From assembly GCA_023663025.1 (NCBI GenBank), contig JAMPIC010000005.1, positions 24,766-88,765 of the forward strand: 64,000 nucleotides of DNA, given 5' to 3'. Source of the stretch: Prevotella sp. Lineage in GTDB: Bacteria > Bacillota > Clostridia > Oscillospirales > Ruminococcaceae. Of this stretch, positions 57,741 to 64,000 are shown in pieces. Both the position numbers and the translations under genes were made by a program. A model generated the notes under the pieces. The model saw nothing but the letters and a program-made list of their open reading frames with translations. It ran no database searches and was not told the DNA's origin. Positions within the stretch are counted from its first letter, which is position 1. Every line of letters starts with the position of its first letter.

Positions 57741-58412
57741 CCAGCCTTTTTCTTTCCAATAGTCAGCGTCGGTTTTATTCCAGCCGTCTTTTTGCGTCAT
57801 TCCGAATACTCCGAAAAAGAATTTGGTTTTAAAGGTTATTTTTCTGTTTTTCAAGCTCTTTTTTATTTTATCCGCTTTATTTTTTACCTGTTTTTTTATT
57901 TTGTCTTTATTTTTGTAATCGGCATAATTGCCGCCCATTTTCATTGTGGTAACTCCGTAACTGTAAATTACAGGCACACCCCAATAAAACAAATTATTCT
58001 TTATCAGCCTGACTGTATCCTTTACCCCCGAGCCGCCCGCCGACGTAATTATCAAGCCGACTTTATTGAACATACTCTCTTTCGGTCGGTGTACAAGCCA
58101 CATATATGATAAATGCTCGAACAGCGACTTCAACCCGCCCGTACACGACATAACAAAAACAGGCGACGCAACTATAATCAAATCGGCGTTTTCTATTTTT
58201 TCGAGTATCGGCTTCACCGAATTAAAGTGAGGACATTTTTCCTCGCCGTTCAGTATGCAATTGGCGCAGCCGCAGCAAAATTCGCCGAAATCCTTCGGCA
58301 GTATTATTTCGTCAAATTCGTTGTTTTCTCCCTCAAACTCTTTTAAGAACAAATCTGTCACCGCTCTTGTATTTCCTTTGTGCGGCGTTCCCATAATTGT
58401 AAGTATTTTCAT
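57717..58412 (-). CDS. Flavodoxin-like NAD(P)H-dependent FMN oxidoreductase
   Basis: The 231-residue protein shows the NADPH-dependent FMN reductase pattern: ILTIMGTPHKGNTRAVTDLF at the start, FCCGCANCILNGEEKCPH (an iron-sulfur flavoprotein-type cysteine cluster), IVASPVFVMSCTGGLKSLFEH, and IITSAGGSG. It probably transfers electrons to quinones or metals under anoxia. ATG 58412 has GGAGGATTG just upstream. A tail of a near-identical gene lies directly before it, so it was once one of a tandem pair. Confidence 0.8.
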   Translation of the reverse strand: MKILTIMGTPHKGNTRAVTDLFLKEFEGENNEFDEIILPKDFGEFCCGCANCILNGEEKCPHFNSVKPILEKIENADLIIVASPVFVMSCTGGLKSLFEHLSYMWLVHRPKESMFNKVGLIITSAGGSGVKDTVRLIKNNLFYWGVPVIYSYGVTTMKMGGNYADYKNKDKIKKQVKNKADKIKKSLKNRKITFKTKFFFGVFGMTQKDGWNKTDADYWKEKGWLDGKKPF

Positions 58413-58452
58413 AGTCAATCCTCCAAAATATTAAAAAGTTTTTTTGCCGTCA
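58411..58452 (-). repeat. Duplicated gene-end plus leader, copy 2 (DGKKTF)
   Basis: Minus strand: DGKKTF, stop, TATTTTGGAGGATTGACT and ATG of the flavodoxin gene. It is the only visible remnant of a deleted paralogue. Confidence 0.75.
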
Positions 58453-58492
58453 AAACGGCAATAGCCGCATATTTCTTGACGGCTATTCTTGT

Positions 58493-58810
58493 TCAGTCCT
58501 CTGTAGAAAATCCGCAAACAACAACTTTATCCTTATTACTGTAGCTTACAATAAGTGCTGTTCTCTCGTTTATTATCCATACGTCCTCGTTTGAGTTAGT
58601 TTCATCAGGTTCTTCCCATACTTCTCTTAACTGGTTTTTACGATACCCTACCAACAATTCATTTACTTCCGCTTCGTCCATCGTTGCTATTAATGTCAAA
58701 CTTGGGAGATTGTCATTACTTTTGTTGTTGTAATAGCCGTAAAACCACGCTGATACGCCAAACACTATAATTGCAAAAGCTGTTATAATGATTGTTGCTT
58801 TCTTTTTCAT
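58493..58810 (-). CDS. Small membrane-anchored protein (105 aa)
   Basis: The product has an N-terminal anchor (MKKKATIIITAFAIIVFGVS) and a short soluble domain with LLVGYRKNQLREVWEEPDET and ERTALIVSYSNKDKVVVCGF. This looks like a small beta domain of the kind seen in SmpA/BamE-like or clostridial secreted proteins; no exact family is recalled. GGCAGAATTTTT precedes the ATG, so the ribosome site is weak. It lies alone between the flavodoxin repeat and gph. Confidence 0.5.
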   Translation of the reverse strand: MKKKATIIITAFAIIVFGVSAWFYGYYNNKSNDNLPSLTLIATMDEAEVNELLVGYRKNQLREVWEEPDETNSNEDVWIINERTALIVSYSNKDKVVVCGFSTED

Positions 58811-58855
58811 AAAAATTCTGCCTCCATACTTTGAAAAGTTCTTTTTAAATTCTTT

Positions 58856-59509
58856 TCATATTATTTCCTCCAAAATTTTATATATATCCAACGGCTTTTC
58901 CGCAAGAAAATCCGCGCCGCCCTCAACCAATTCTTCTTTTGTACGAAATCCCCACAAGCAGCCGATTGCCGTTATACCCGCGTTTTTGGCGGTGTACATA
59001 TCCACGTTTGAATCCCCCGCGAAATATGTATTTTCGGGGACTGCCCCCAGCCTCTCCATAATACCGAAAACTATGTCAGGGGCGGGCTTTTTGGGCACGT
59101 CCGCCTTGCCGCCTTGAACCATATCAAAGGTATCGCCGAAAAAATTCTTTACCATAGCGCGTGTAAACCCGTCCGACTTGTTGGACGCCACCGCCATTTT
59201 TACCCCGCTTTTTTTGAGATTTTTCAGCAGTTCCTCAATGCCCGCATAGGGACGGGTCTTGTCCGCAAAATGGGCGTTGTAGCGTTCCGCGAAAATTTTT
59301 CGGGCGGTTTCAATATTTTCGGCAGTACGCCTGTCCTCGGGGAGACACCGCTCCAACAGCTTAGGCACGCCGTTTCCCACAAAATATCTGAAGCTCTCCT
59401 GCGGGTGGGCAGGAAAACCCATTTCCGCCATAGTATAGTTAGCCGCGTCCGCAAGGTCGGCGAGAGTGTCGAGCAAAGTTCCGTCCAAATCAAAAATAAC
59501 AGTTTTCAT
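58856..59509 (-). CDS. gph: Phosphoglycolate-phosphatase-like HAD hydrolase
   Basis: The 217-residue protein has motif I VIFDLDGTLLDTLADL at residues 4-19, a helical cap, motif II VAVASNKS-like segment (KMAVASNKSDGF), motif III lysine in GGKADVPKKPAPDI, and motif IV YFAGDSNVDMYTAKNAG. This is the Gph/PGP branch of HAD hydrolases. The substrate is not fixed by sequence alone. The start ATG at 59509 gives the canonical N-terminus. Confidence 0.85.
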   Translation of the reverse strand: MKTVIFDLDGTLLDTLADLADAANYTMAEMGFPAHPQESFRYFVGNGVPKLLERCLPEDRRTAENIETARKIFAERYNAHFADKTRPYAGIEELLKNLKKSGVKMAVASNKSDGFTRAMVKNFFGDTFDMVQGGKADVPKKPAPDIVFGIMERLGAVPENTYFAGDSNVDMYTAKNAGITAIGCLWGFRTKEELVEGGADFLAEKPLDIYKILEEII

Positions 59510-59608
59510 AAAATCACCAATTATGCAAAATTTCACCATTTTATTATAACATAATGTTTACCGAAATTCAATAGGTATAACCAAAAAGAATGGCAATTAC
59601 CCCAAGTT

Positions 59609-60739
59609 TTATATGTGCCGTTCCAACAATGCCGAATATTTCGCACGGAAATCCGCAAACCGCCCCTCGTCCAAAGCCTCCCGAATTTTCTCCGTAAGGG
59701 TGTTGTAAAAATACAGATTGTGCATAACCGCAAGCCGCCCCGCAAGCTGCTCCCCCGCCTTGAAAAGGTGACGGACGTACGCCCGCGAAAAATTACGGCA
59801 GGTGGGACAGTCACACTCCGTATCAATGGGCAGGGGGTCTGTCTCATAACGCTGATTTGTGATATGCATAATGCCGCTCCATGTGAAAATCGTGCCGTGG
59901 CGGGCGTTGCGGCTGGGCATTACGCAGTCGAACAGGTCGATGCCCCGAGCCACCGCCTCGATGATGTTTGAGGGAGTTCCCACGCCCATTAAATAGCGTA
60001 TCTTATTTTCGGGCATAACGGGAGTAACCGCGTCCAGAATGCGGTACATTTCCTCGGTGGGTTCGCCAACGGCAAGTCCACCCACGGCGTAACCGTCAAG
60101 GTCAAGCTTGGCAATTTCCTCCATATGCCAAATGCGCAGGTCCTCGTAAGTACAGCCCTGATTTATGCCGAACAAAAGCTGATTTTTGTTTATGGTATCG
60201 TGCAAAGCGTTAAGCCTTGTCATTTCCTCTTTGCAGCGGTACAGCCAGCGCACCGTCCTTTCGCAGGAACGTTTGGAGTATTCGTGTTCGGCGGGGTTTT
60301 CCACACACTCGTCGAACGCCATAGCAATAGTCGAGCCGAGATTGGACTGAATTTGCATACTCTCCTCGGGACCCATAAAAATTTTCCTGCCGTCAACGTG
60401 AGAGTTGAAGTACACGCCTTCCTCTTTTATCCTGCGCAGCTTTGCCAGAGAAAACACTTGAAACCCGCCGCTGTCGGTAAGAATAGGCTTGTCCCAGTTC
60501 ATAAATTTGTGCAGTCCCCCCATTTCGTGGACTACCCTGTCCGAGGGGCGGACGTGGAGATGATAGGTGTTGCAAAGCTCCACCTGACATTTCAGTTCCC
60601 GCAGGTCGAGGGAGGACACCCCGCCTTTGATAGCCGCAGCAGTGCCGACGTTCATAAAGCAGGGAGTTTGGAAAGTCCCGTGTACCGTTTCAAATTTTCC
60701 TCGGCGGGCGTTTTGCTCTTGTTTTAAAAGTGTGTACAT
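59609..60739 (-). CDS. tgt: Queuine/preQ1 tRNA-guanine transglycosylase
   Basis: The 376-residue TIM-barrel enzyme exchanges guanine 34 for preQ1 in tRNAs with GUN anticodons. Visible motifs are the substrate loop LTDSGGFQVFSLAKLRRI, the active-site Asp in IAMAFDECVEN, the nucleophile region GIDLFDCVMPSRNARHG, and the zinc site CDCPTCRNFSRAYVRHLFK with a final His in VMHNLYFYN. GAAAGGA stands nine bases before the ATG. It is preceded by a leader of about 220 nt (promoter at 60967-60995) in which no clear preQ1 riboswitch motif was seen. Confidence 0.95.
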   Translation of the reverse strand: MYTLLKQEQNARRGKFETVHGTFQTPCFMNVGTAAAIKGGVSSLDLRELKCQVELCNTYHLHVRPSDRVVHEMGGLHKFMNWDKPILTDSGGFQVFSLAKLRRIKEEGVYFNSHVDGRKIFMGPEESMQIQSNLGSTIAMAFDECVENPAEHEYSKRSCERTVRWLYRCKEEMTRLNALHDTINKNQLLFGINQGCTYEDLRIWHMEEIAKLDLDGYAVGGLAVGEPTEEMYRILDAVTPVMPENKIRYLMGVGTPSNIIEAVARGIDLFDCVMPSRNARHGTIFTWSGIMHITNQRYETDPLPIDTECDCPTCRNFSRAYVRHLFKAGEQLAGRLAVMHNLYFYNTLTEKIREALDEGRFADFRAKYSALLERHI

Positions 60740-60966
60740 ATTTTTTATCCTTTCTAACGGAAATTGCGCAGCTTTTTCGGAGCAAAGCCGTTACAGTCAA
60801 ACAGCCGGTTGCAAAATCCTGCAAACGGCTGTATTACACGGTTAAATCGCTTATATAGATAATAAATCGCCTAAACAAAATGCCTCCGTAATGCATACAG
60901 AGCCATTTTTGCCGAAGTTCGTCCCGCTGTCATTATACGGGGAAAAGCTTTTTAAAACTTATTAAT

Positions 60967-60995
60967 ATAATAGTACATTCAAGCGCATTTGTCAA
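60967..60995 (-). promoter_or_regulatory. Promoter of tgt
   Basis: On the minus strand TTGACA and TATTAT are 17 bp apart, about 230 bp ahead of the ATG. Confidence 0.75.
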
Positions 60996-61049
60996 TAGTT
61001 TTAAAATACAATATCATAAAAATCCGACAAAAATTAACGTAAAAATCTA

Positions 61050-61078
61050 TTGACAAATCAAACAAAACATGTTAAAAT
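61050..61078 (+). promoter_or_regulatory. Promoter of tRNA-Leu
   Basis: TTGACA and TAAAAT are 17 bp apart, ending 11 bases ahead of the mature tRNA. Confidence 0.75.
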
Positions 61079-61089
61079 ATTTAATATAC

Positions 61090-61176
61090 GCCGGCGTGAT
61101 GGAATTGGCAGACGTGACGGACTCAAAATCCGTTGGGGTAACACTCGTGCGGGTTCGACCCCCGCCGCCGGCACCA
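61090..61176 (+). tRNA. tRNA-Leu(CAA)
   Basis: An 87-nt class II tRNA with encoded CCA: acceptor GCCGGCG/CGCCGGC, D loop with GG, anticodon loop CTCAAAA (anticodon CAA, reading UUG), long variable arm TGGGGTAACACTCGT, T arm GCGGG-TTCGACC-CCCGC, discriminator A. Confidence 0.95.
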
Positions 61177-61189
61177 GACTGAACCGTAA

Positions 61190-61230
61190 CCCTTTCCGTC
61201 AGCGGATTTTTCGGAAGGGGCTGCTTTTTT
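61190..61230 (+). terminator. Terminator of tRNA-Leu
   Basis: CCCTTTCCG and CGGAAGGGG pair, followed by CTGCTTTTTT. Confidence 0.7.
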
Positions 61231-61272
61231 ACATAAAGATCCGCAAATGCGGCAGCAAACTCCCTCATACAG

Positions 61273-61305
61273 AAAATGTCTCCGTAAACATTACGGAGAC
61301 ATTTT
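61273..61305. terminator. Bidirectional terminator downstream of cysK
   Basis: AAAATGTCTCCGTAA and TTACGGAGACATTTTT form a 15-bp perfect stem with loop ACA. Confidence 0.85.
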
Positions 61306-61322
61306 TCATCAGAGCTTTTACG

Positions 61323-62255
61323 CTATTTCTCGGAAAACATGGGCGTGGAAAGATAACGGTCTCCCGTATCGGGAAGCAGCGCAACAATAAGCTTGCCTTT
61401 GTTTTCGGGACGGTTCGCAAGCACAGACGCCGCGTGTACGGCTGCTCCCGAAGATATTCCCACAAGCAATCCCTCTTTTCTTGCAAGCATTCTGCCTGCC
61501 GCAAAGGCTTCCTCATTTTCCACGGTAATGATCTCGTCGTAAATATCCGTATTAAGAGTTTCGGGAACAAATCCCGCTCCTATTCCCTGAATTTTATGCG
61601 GACCCGATGTTCCTTTTGAGAGCACAGGTGAGGAAGCGGGTTCAACCGCAACGATTTTTATTCCGGGATTTTTGCTTTTAAGGTACTCTCCCACGCCGGA
61701 AACTGTGCCGCCCGTGCCGACCCCGGCAACGAAAATGTCCACCTTGCCGTCGGTATCCTCCCAAATTTCCGGACCGGTAGAAGCAAAATGCGCAGCGGGA
61801 TTTGCCGCGTTTGTGAACTGACCGGGTATAAAGCTGTTTTGTATTTCTTCGGCAAGCTCCCGAGCCTTGTCGATTGCGCCTTTCATACCCTTTGATCCGT
61901 CAGTCAGAACAAGCTCCGCTCCATAAGCTTGCAGCAGATTGCGTCTTTCAACGCTCATCGTTTCGGGCATGGTAAGTATTATTCTGTAGCCTCTCGCCGC
62001 CGCAACAGCCGCAAGTCCTATGCCCGTATTTCCGCTGGTAGGCTCGATTATCACAGCTCCGGGTTTCAGGTCGCCTTTCGCTTCCGCGTCGTCAATCATG
62101 GCTTTTGCGATCCTGTCCTTAACGCTTCCCGCGGGATTGAAGTACTCAAGCTTTCCGCAGATCACCGCGCCGGGAGCTTTTTCGGCGCAGTAATTCGTAA
62201 GCTTCAAAAGCGGAGTACCGCCGATCAGATCGGTAATTTTGTCAAATATTTTCAT
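61323..62255 (-). CDS. cysK: Cysteine synthase A (O-acetylserine sulfhydrylase)
   Basis: The 310-residue PLP enzyme makes cysteine from O-acetylserine and sulfide. The PLP lysine lies in NPAGSVKDRIAKAMI near residue 42, followed by IIEPTSGNTGIGLAAVAAARGY (substrate loop), the phosphate-binding loop GVGTGGTVSGVGEYLK, and GISSGAAVHAA near the end. GGGGAAC lies ahead of ATG 62255. The promoter has TTGACA and TACCAT with a palindrome in the spacer. It is monocistronic and works with sulfur metabolism genes elsewhere, and metA in this window. Confidence 0.95.
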   Translation of the reverse strand: MKIFDKITDLIGGTPLLKLTNYCAEKAPGAVICGKLEYFNPAGSVKDRIAKAMIDDAEAKGDLKPGAVIIEPTSGNTGIGLAAVAAARGYRIILTMPETMSVERRNLLQAYGAELVLTDGSKGMKGAIDKARELAEEIQNSFIPGQFTNAANPAAHFASTGPEIWEDTDGKVDIFVAGVGTGGTVSGVGEYLKSKNPGIKIVAVEPASSPVLSKGTSGPHKIQGIGAGFVPETLNTDIYDEIITVENEEAFAAGRMLARKEGLLVGISSGAAVHAASVLANRPENKGKLIVALLPDTGDRYLSTPMFSEK

Positions 62256-62331
62256 TATAAGTTCCCCTTTCAGAATACAGACGGTCATACGGCTGATATA
62301 ACCTACTGTTTATATATGCTTTATATGCTAT

Positions 62332-62360
62332 ATGGTATCACCAAACAAACCGTTTGTCAA
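62332..62360 (-). promoter_or_regulatory. Promoter of cysK with a spacer palindrome
   Basis: On the minus strand TTGACA and TACCAT are 17 bp apart. CAAACCGTTTG (62347-62357) overlaps the -35 and spacer and could be an operator. Confidence 0.65.
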
Positions 62361-62598
62361 GTACTTTTTAAGAAAAAACAGGAAATTCACAAAAAATTAA
62401 AATTTTACAGAACTTTTATATTTTCACACATCAAGCAACAACGCACTCTGCTGCAATCCTGCCAAAAATAGCCGCGGCTTCAGAGAGGGAATTTTCCGCC
62501 GGCAGATATGTGACATTTGACATCGGGAATGGGAAACCGTTCACGCAAAATTTATGCGGGTACGCTGTATTCCGCCGCGTAAAAATTTCTGTAAAATA

Positions 62599-62627
62599 GT
62601 GACAAAACGAAAAAAATATGATATAAT
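62599..62627 (+). promoter_or_regulatory. Promoter of the DUF815 gene
   Basis: GTGACA and TATAAT are 17 bp apart. Confidence 0.65.
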
Positions 62628-62673
62628 TATTTATATTTACAAAACATAATAAACAGGACACACAGCTTTTAGG

Positions 62674-62744
62674 AAGGAGGAAAGTTCCGAGTACGCTATA
62701 ACGCGCTGTGCGCCGATAATGCGTACGGGAACCGAATATAACAT
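62674..62744 (+). promoter_or_regulatory. Ribosome site separated from the start codon by a stem-loop
   Basis: AAGGAGG (62674-62680) lies 64 bases before the only usable ATG (62745). Between them GTTCC (62684) pairs with GGAAC (62728), GTACGC (62691) with GCGTAC (62721), and an inner GCGC-TGT-GCGC hairpin (62703-62713) forms. Folding would bring the site to about 15 nt from the start codon. An in-frame stop at 62739 excludes earlier starts. Confidence 0.6.
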
Positions 62745-63917
62745 ATGATTGAGGAGTATGCCCAAAAATTACAGTCTCTTGCGGTATTCAGGGGAATACT
62801 GAGTGAAAAAACCGTTTCAAATCTGCTGAGATTTCTTACATGCCCCTCTGCGGACAGTTACGGCGGATTTGTTTCCGGACTTTACGAGCAAGGCGATTCC
62901 CTGACGGACTTTCTCATCGAAGCCGTTTGCGAGGACGAAAATCCATACATAAGAAGAATATCCGAGCGCAGGGAGGTTCCCGCCGAAATAGACGCTGCCG
63001 CACGCCGTGAACTTCGTTTTTTGCAGGAACTTTCACAGCTCACCTCGGAAGAGGCGTGGTCAGAAACGGGAAAAGGAAACAGCGCACCGTTCTCCCGCTG
63101 GAGCGTTCACAAAGCGGATTTTCTGGAAATATACCGTGAAAGGGTTTCTTCTCTCCATACACGCGGCTTCGGCATCTTTGCAAAATACCATGCCTTTTGC
63201 TTTAAGGACGGAAATCTTGTTCCCATAAAAAATCCCGACCCGCAAAGGCTTTCACAGCTTTCGGGTTATGAGCTTGAACGGGAAAAGGTTATTGCCAACA
63301 CAATGTCGCTGCTTCGGGACAAGCCGGCGCAGAACGTACTTTTGTACGGAGACGCGGGCACCGGAAAGTCCTCCACGGTAAAAGCGATCGTGAACGAGTA
63401 CCGGGATATGGGACTGCGGCTTATCGAGCTTAAAAAAGCGCAGCTTGGCGAGCTTCCCGCAGTTATTGACAAGATCGCCTCAAATCCGCTGAAATTCATT
63501 ATTTTTGTGGACGACATTTCTTTTTCGGCGGACGACGACAATTTCAGCGCATTGAAAGCTGTCCTGGAGGGAGGGGCAGCGGCAAAAACTCCAAACACGG
63601 CTATCTACTGTACCAGCAACCGACGTCATCTTGTCAGGGAAACTTTTTCAAGCCGTCAAGGCGATGATGTTCACGCCTCGGACGCCCGCGAGGAGCTTAT
63701 CTCCCTGTCAGAACGCTTCGGACTGAAAGCTGCGTTTCTCAAGCCGAATAAGGATACATATTTGCAAATTGTGGAAAAAATTGCGGAGGAGTACGGTATT
63801 GATGTCACTCCGGATCTGCTTGCCCGCGCGGAAGCTTACGCGCTCAGACGCAGCGGACGTTCGGGAAGAGCAGCCCGTCATTTTATTGAACTTGAGGCGG
63901 GAAATAACGACTCATGA
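62745..63917 (+). CDS. DUF815-family AAA+ ATPase
   Basis: The 390-residue protein has a helical N-terminal region (1-170) and an ATPase domain from about residue 185 with the Walker A LLYGDAGTGKSSTVKAIVNE near 200, the Walker B IIFVDDISFSADDDNFSALK near 255, and a sensor segment TAIYCTSNRRHLVRETFSSR near 285. The C-terminal lid ends RSGRAARHFIELE. DUF815 proteins are widespread stand-alone AAA+ ATPases of unknown function. Its unusual leader, with the ribosome site and start separated by a stem-loop, is listed separately. Confidence 0.85.
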   Translation: MIEEYAQKLQSLAVFRGILSEKTVSNLLRFLTCPSADSYGGFVSGLYEQGDSLTDFLIEAVCEDENPYIRRISERREVPAEIDAAARRELRFLQELSQLTSEEAWSETGKGNSAPFSRWSVHKADFLEIYRERVSSLHTRGFGIFAKYHAFCFKDGNLVPIKNPDPQRLSQLSGYELEREKVIANTMSLLRDKPAQNVLLYGDAGTGKSSTVKAIVNEYRDMGLRLIELKKAQLGELPAVIDKIASNPLKFIIFVDDISFSADDDNFSALKAVLEGGAAAKTPNTAIYCTSNRRHLVRETFSSRQGDDVHASDAREELISLSERFGLKAAFLKPNKDTYLQIVEKIAEEYGIDVTPDLLARAEAYALRRSGRSGRAARHFIELEAGNNDS

Positions 63918-64000
63918 CAATACGGGAATAAAACGGAATGTAAAAAATATAAATTGTAATTTAGCGGCGTAACATTTTTGTGCCGACCGTAGGGCGGGGG
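63918..64000. other. Right edge of the window
   Basis: The last 83 bases are AT-rich and then GC-rich (GTAGGGCGGGGG). No gene is seen. Confidence 0.5.

Larger units (their letters stand above)
60740..61089. other. Divergent tgt / tRNA-Leu intergenic region with long tgt leader
   Basis: The minus-strand leader of tgt contains a stable stem, ACAGCCG...CGGCTGT extended by TTTGCA/TGCAA, and a second pairing around CTCCGTAATGCATACAGAG. The plus-strand promoter of tRNA-Leu is at 61050. No gene is seen. Confidence 0.6.
62256..62744. other. Divergent intergenic region between cysK and the DUF815 gene
   Basis: It holds the cysK promoter at 62332-62360, about 230 bp with nothing recognisable, the DUF815-gene promoter at 62599-62627 and that gene's structured leader. 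Confidence 0.7.

Noticed and set aside
61047..61268. Minus-strand 73-aa frame with GGGRTRTSVTPTDFESV
   Set aside because: It is a translation of the antisense strand of tRNA-Leu, a common false gene.
63980..64000. Another copy of the GTAGGGGCGGAT palindromic repeat at the right end
   Set aside because: Only GTAGGGCGGGG is visible before the window ends; this is too short to claim.

Overview
The window looks like a gut or rumen member of the Clostridia, probably of the Ruminococcus/Oscillospiraceae type. Strong AGGAGG ribosome sites and sigma-A promoters with 17-bp spacers are almost universal. The gene set is that of a saccharolytic strict anaerobe: two family-2 glycosidases, cellobiose phosphorylase, 4-alpha-glucanotransferase and the electron-bifurcating NfnAB pair. 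Host genes have a fairly high G+C content, and several AT-rich islands stand out against them. The taxonomic placement is inference from gene content and base use.

Layout. 1-1194: the tail of a beta-galactosidase-like enzyme and a drug/metabolite transporter, sharing one terminator. 1519-9468: a badly decayed prophage. It holds a phage HTH protein, a tRNA-Gln, packaging genes, a cluster of toxin-antitoxin-like small genes, the large terminase, a truncated portal joined by a deletion to a MuF-type head protein with a toxin-like C-terminus, that gene's small partner, an orphan Imm7 immunity gene and the 3' stub of a tyrosine integrase. 9640-14760: a CPBP membrane protease, NfnB/NfnA, an SDR dehydrogenase and a conserved unknown protein. 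14895-20686: a Tn4451-like mobile island with a large serine recombinase, a TnpW-like protein, a 400-bp array of near-perfect hairpins, and three very AT-rich cargo genes.

21044-41407: host chromosome with a GH2 enzyme, a lipoprotein, MetA (with the acetyl-CoA signature Glu111), CheC, a duplicated-domain SHOCT protein, a permuted papain-fold protein, an HD phosphohydrolase, MalQ, FolC, a PIN-like protein with an AT-hook motif, cellobiose phosphorylase under a probable LacI-type operator, an RNHCP protein and an orphan histidine kinase. 41814-51151: a 1340-residue polytopic membrane protein, a three-gene operon of peptidoglycan-binding proteins (one with a SpoIID-like domain), a uridine-kinase-like protein and Mrp. 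51253-63917: an MFS transporter, an acyl-CoA synthetase with an XRE-cupin regulator, a block of small minus-strand genes containing relic 3' ends of lost neighbours, then Gph, Tgt, tRNA-Leu, CysK and a DUF815 ATPase whose start codon is separated from its ribosome site by a stem-loop.

Functional links. Cellobiose phosphorylase, MalQ and the GH2 enzymes feed sugar catabolism, NfnAB balances ferredoxin and NADP(H), and MetA and CysK serve sulfur amino-acid synthesis. No CRISPR array, rRNA operon or complete known defence system is visible. The most unusual structures are the MuF/JAMM-like gene with its partner, the hairpin array at 17.1-17.5 kb, a roughly 100-bp interspersed repeat family, the SD-hairpin-start leader at 62.7 kb, and the duplicated gene tails at 56-58.5 kb.
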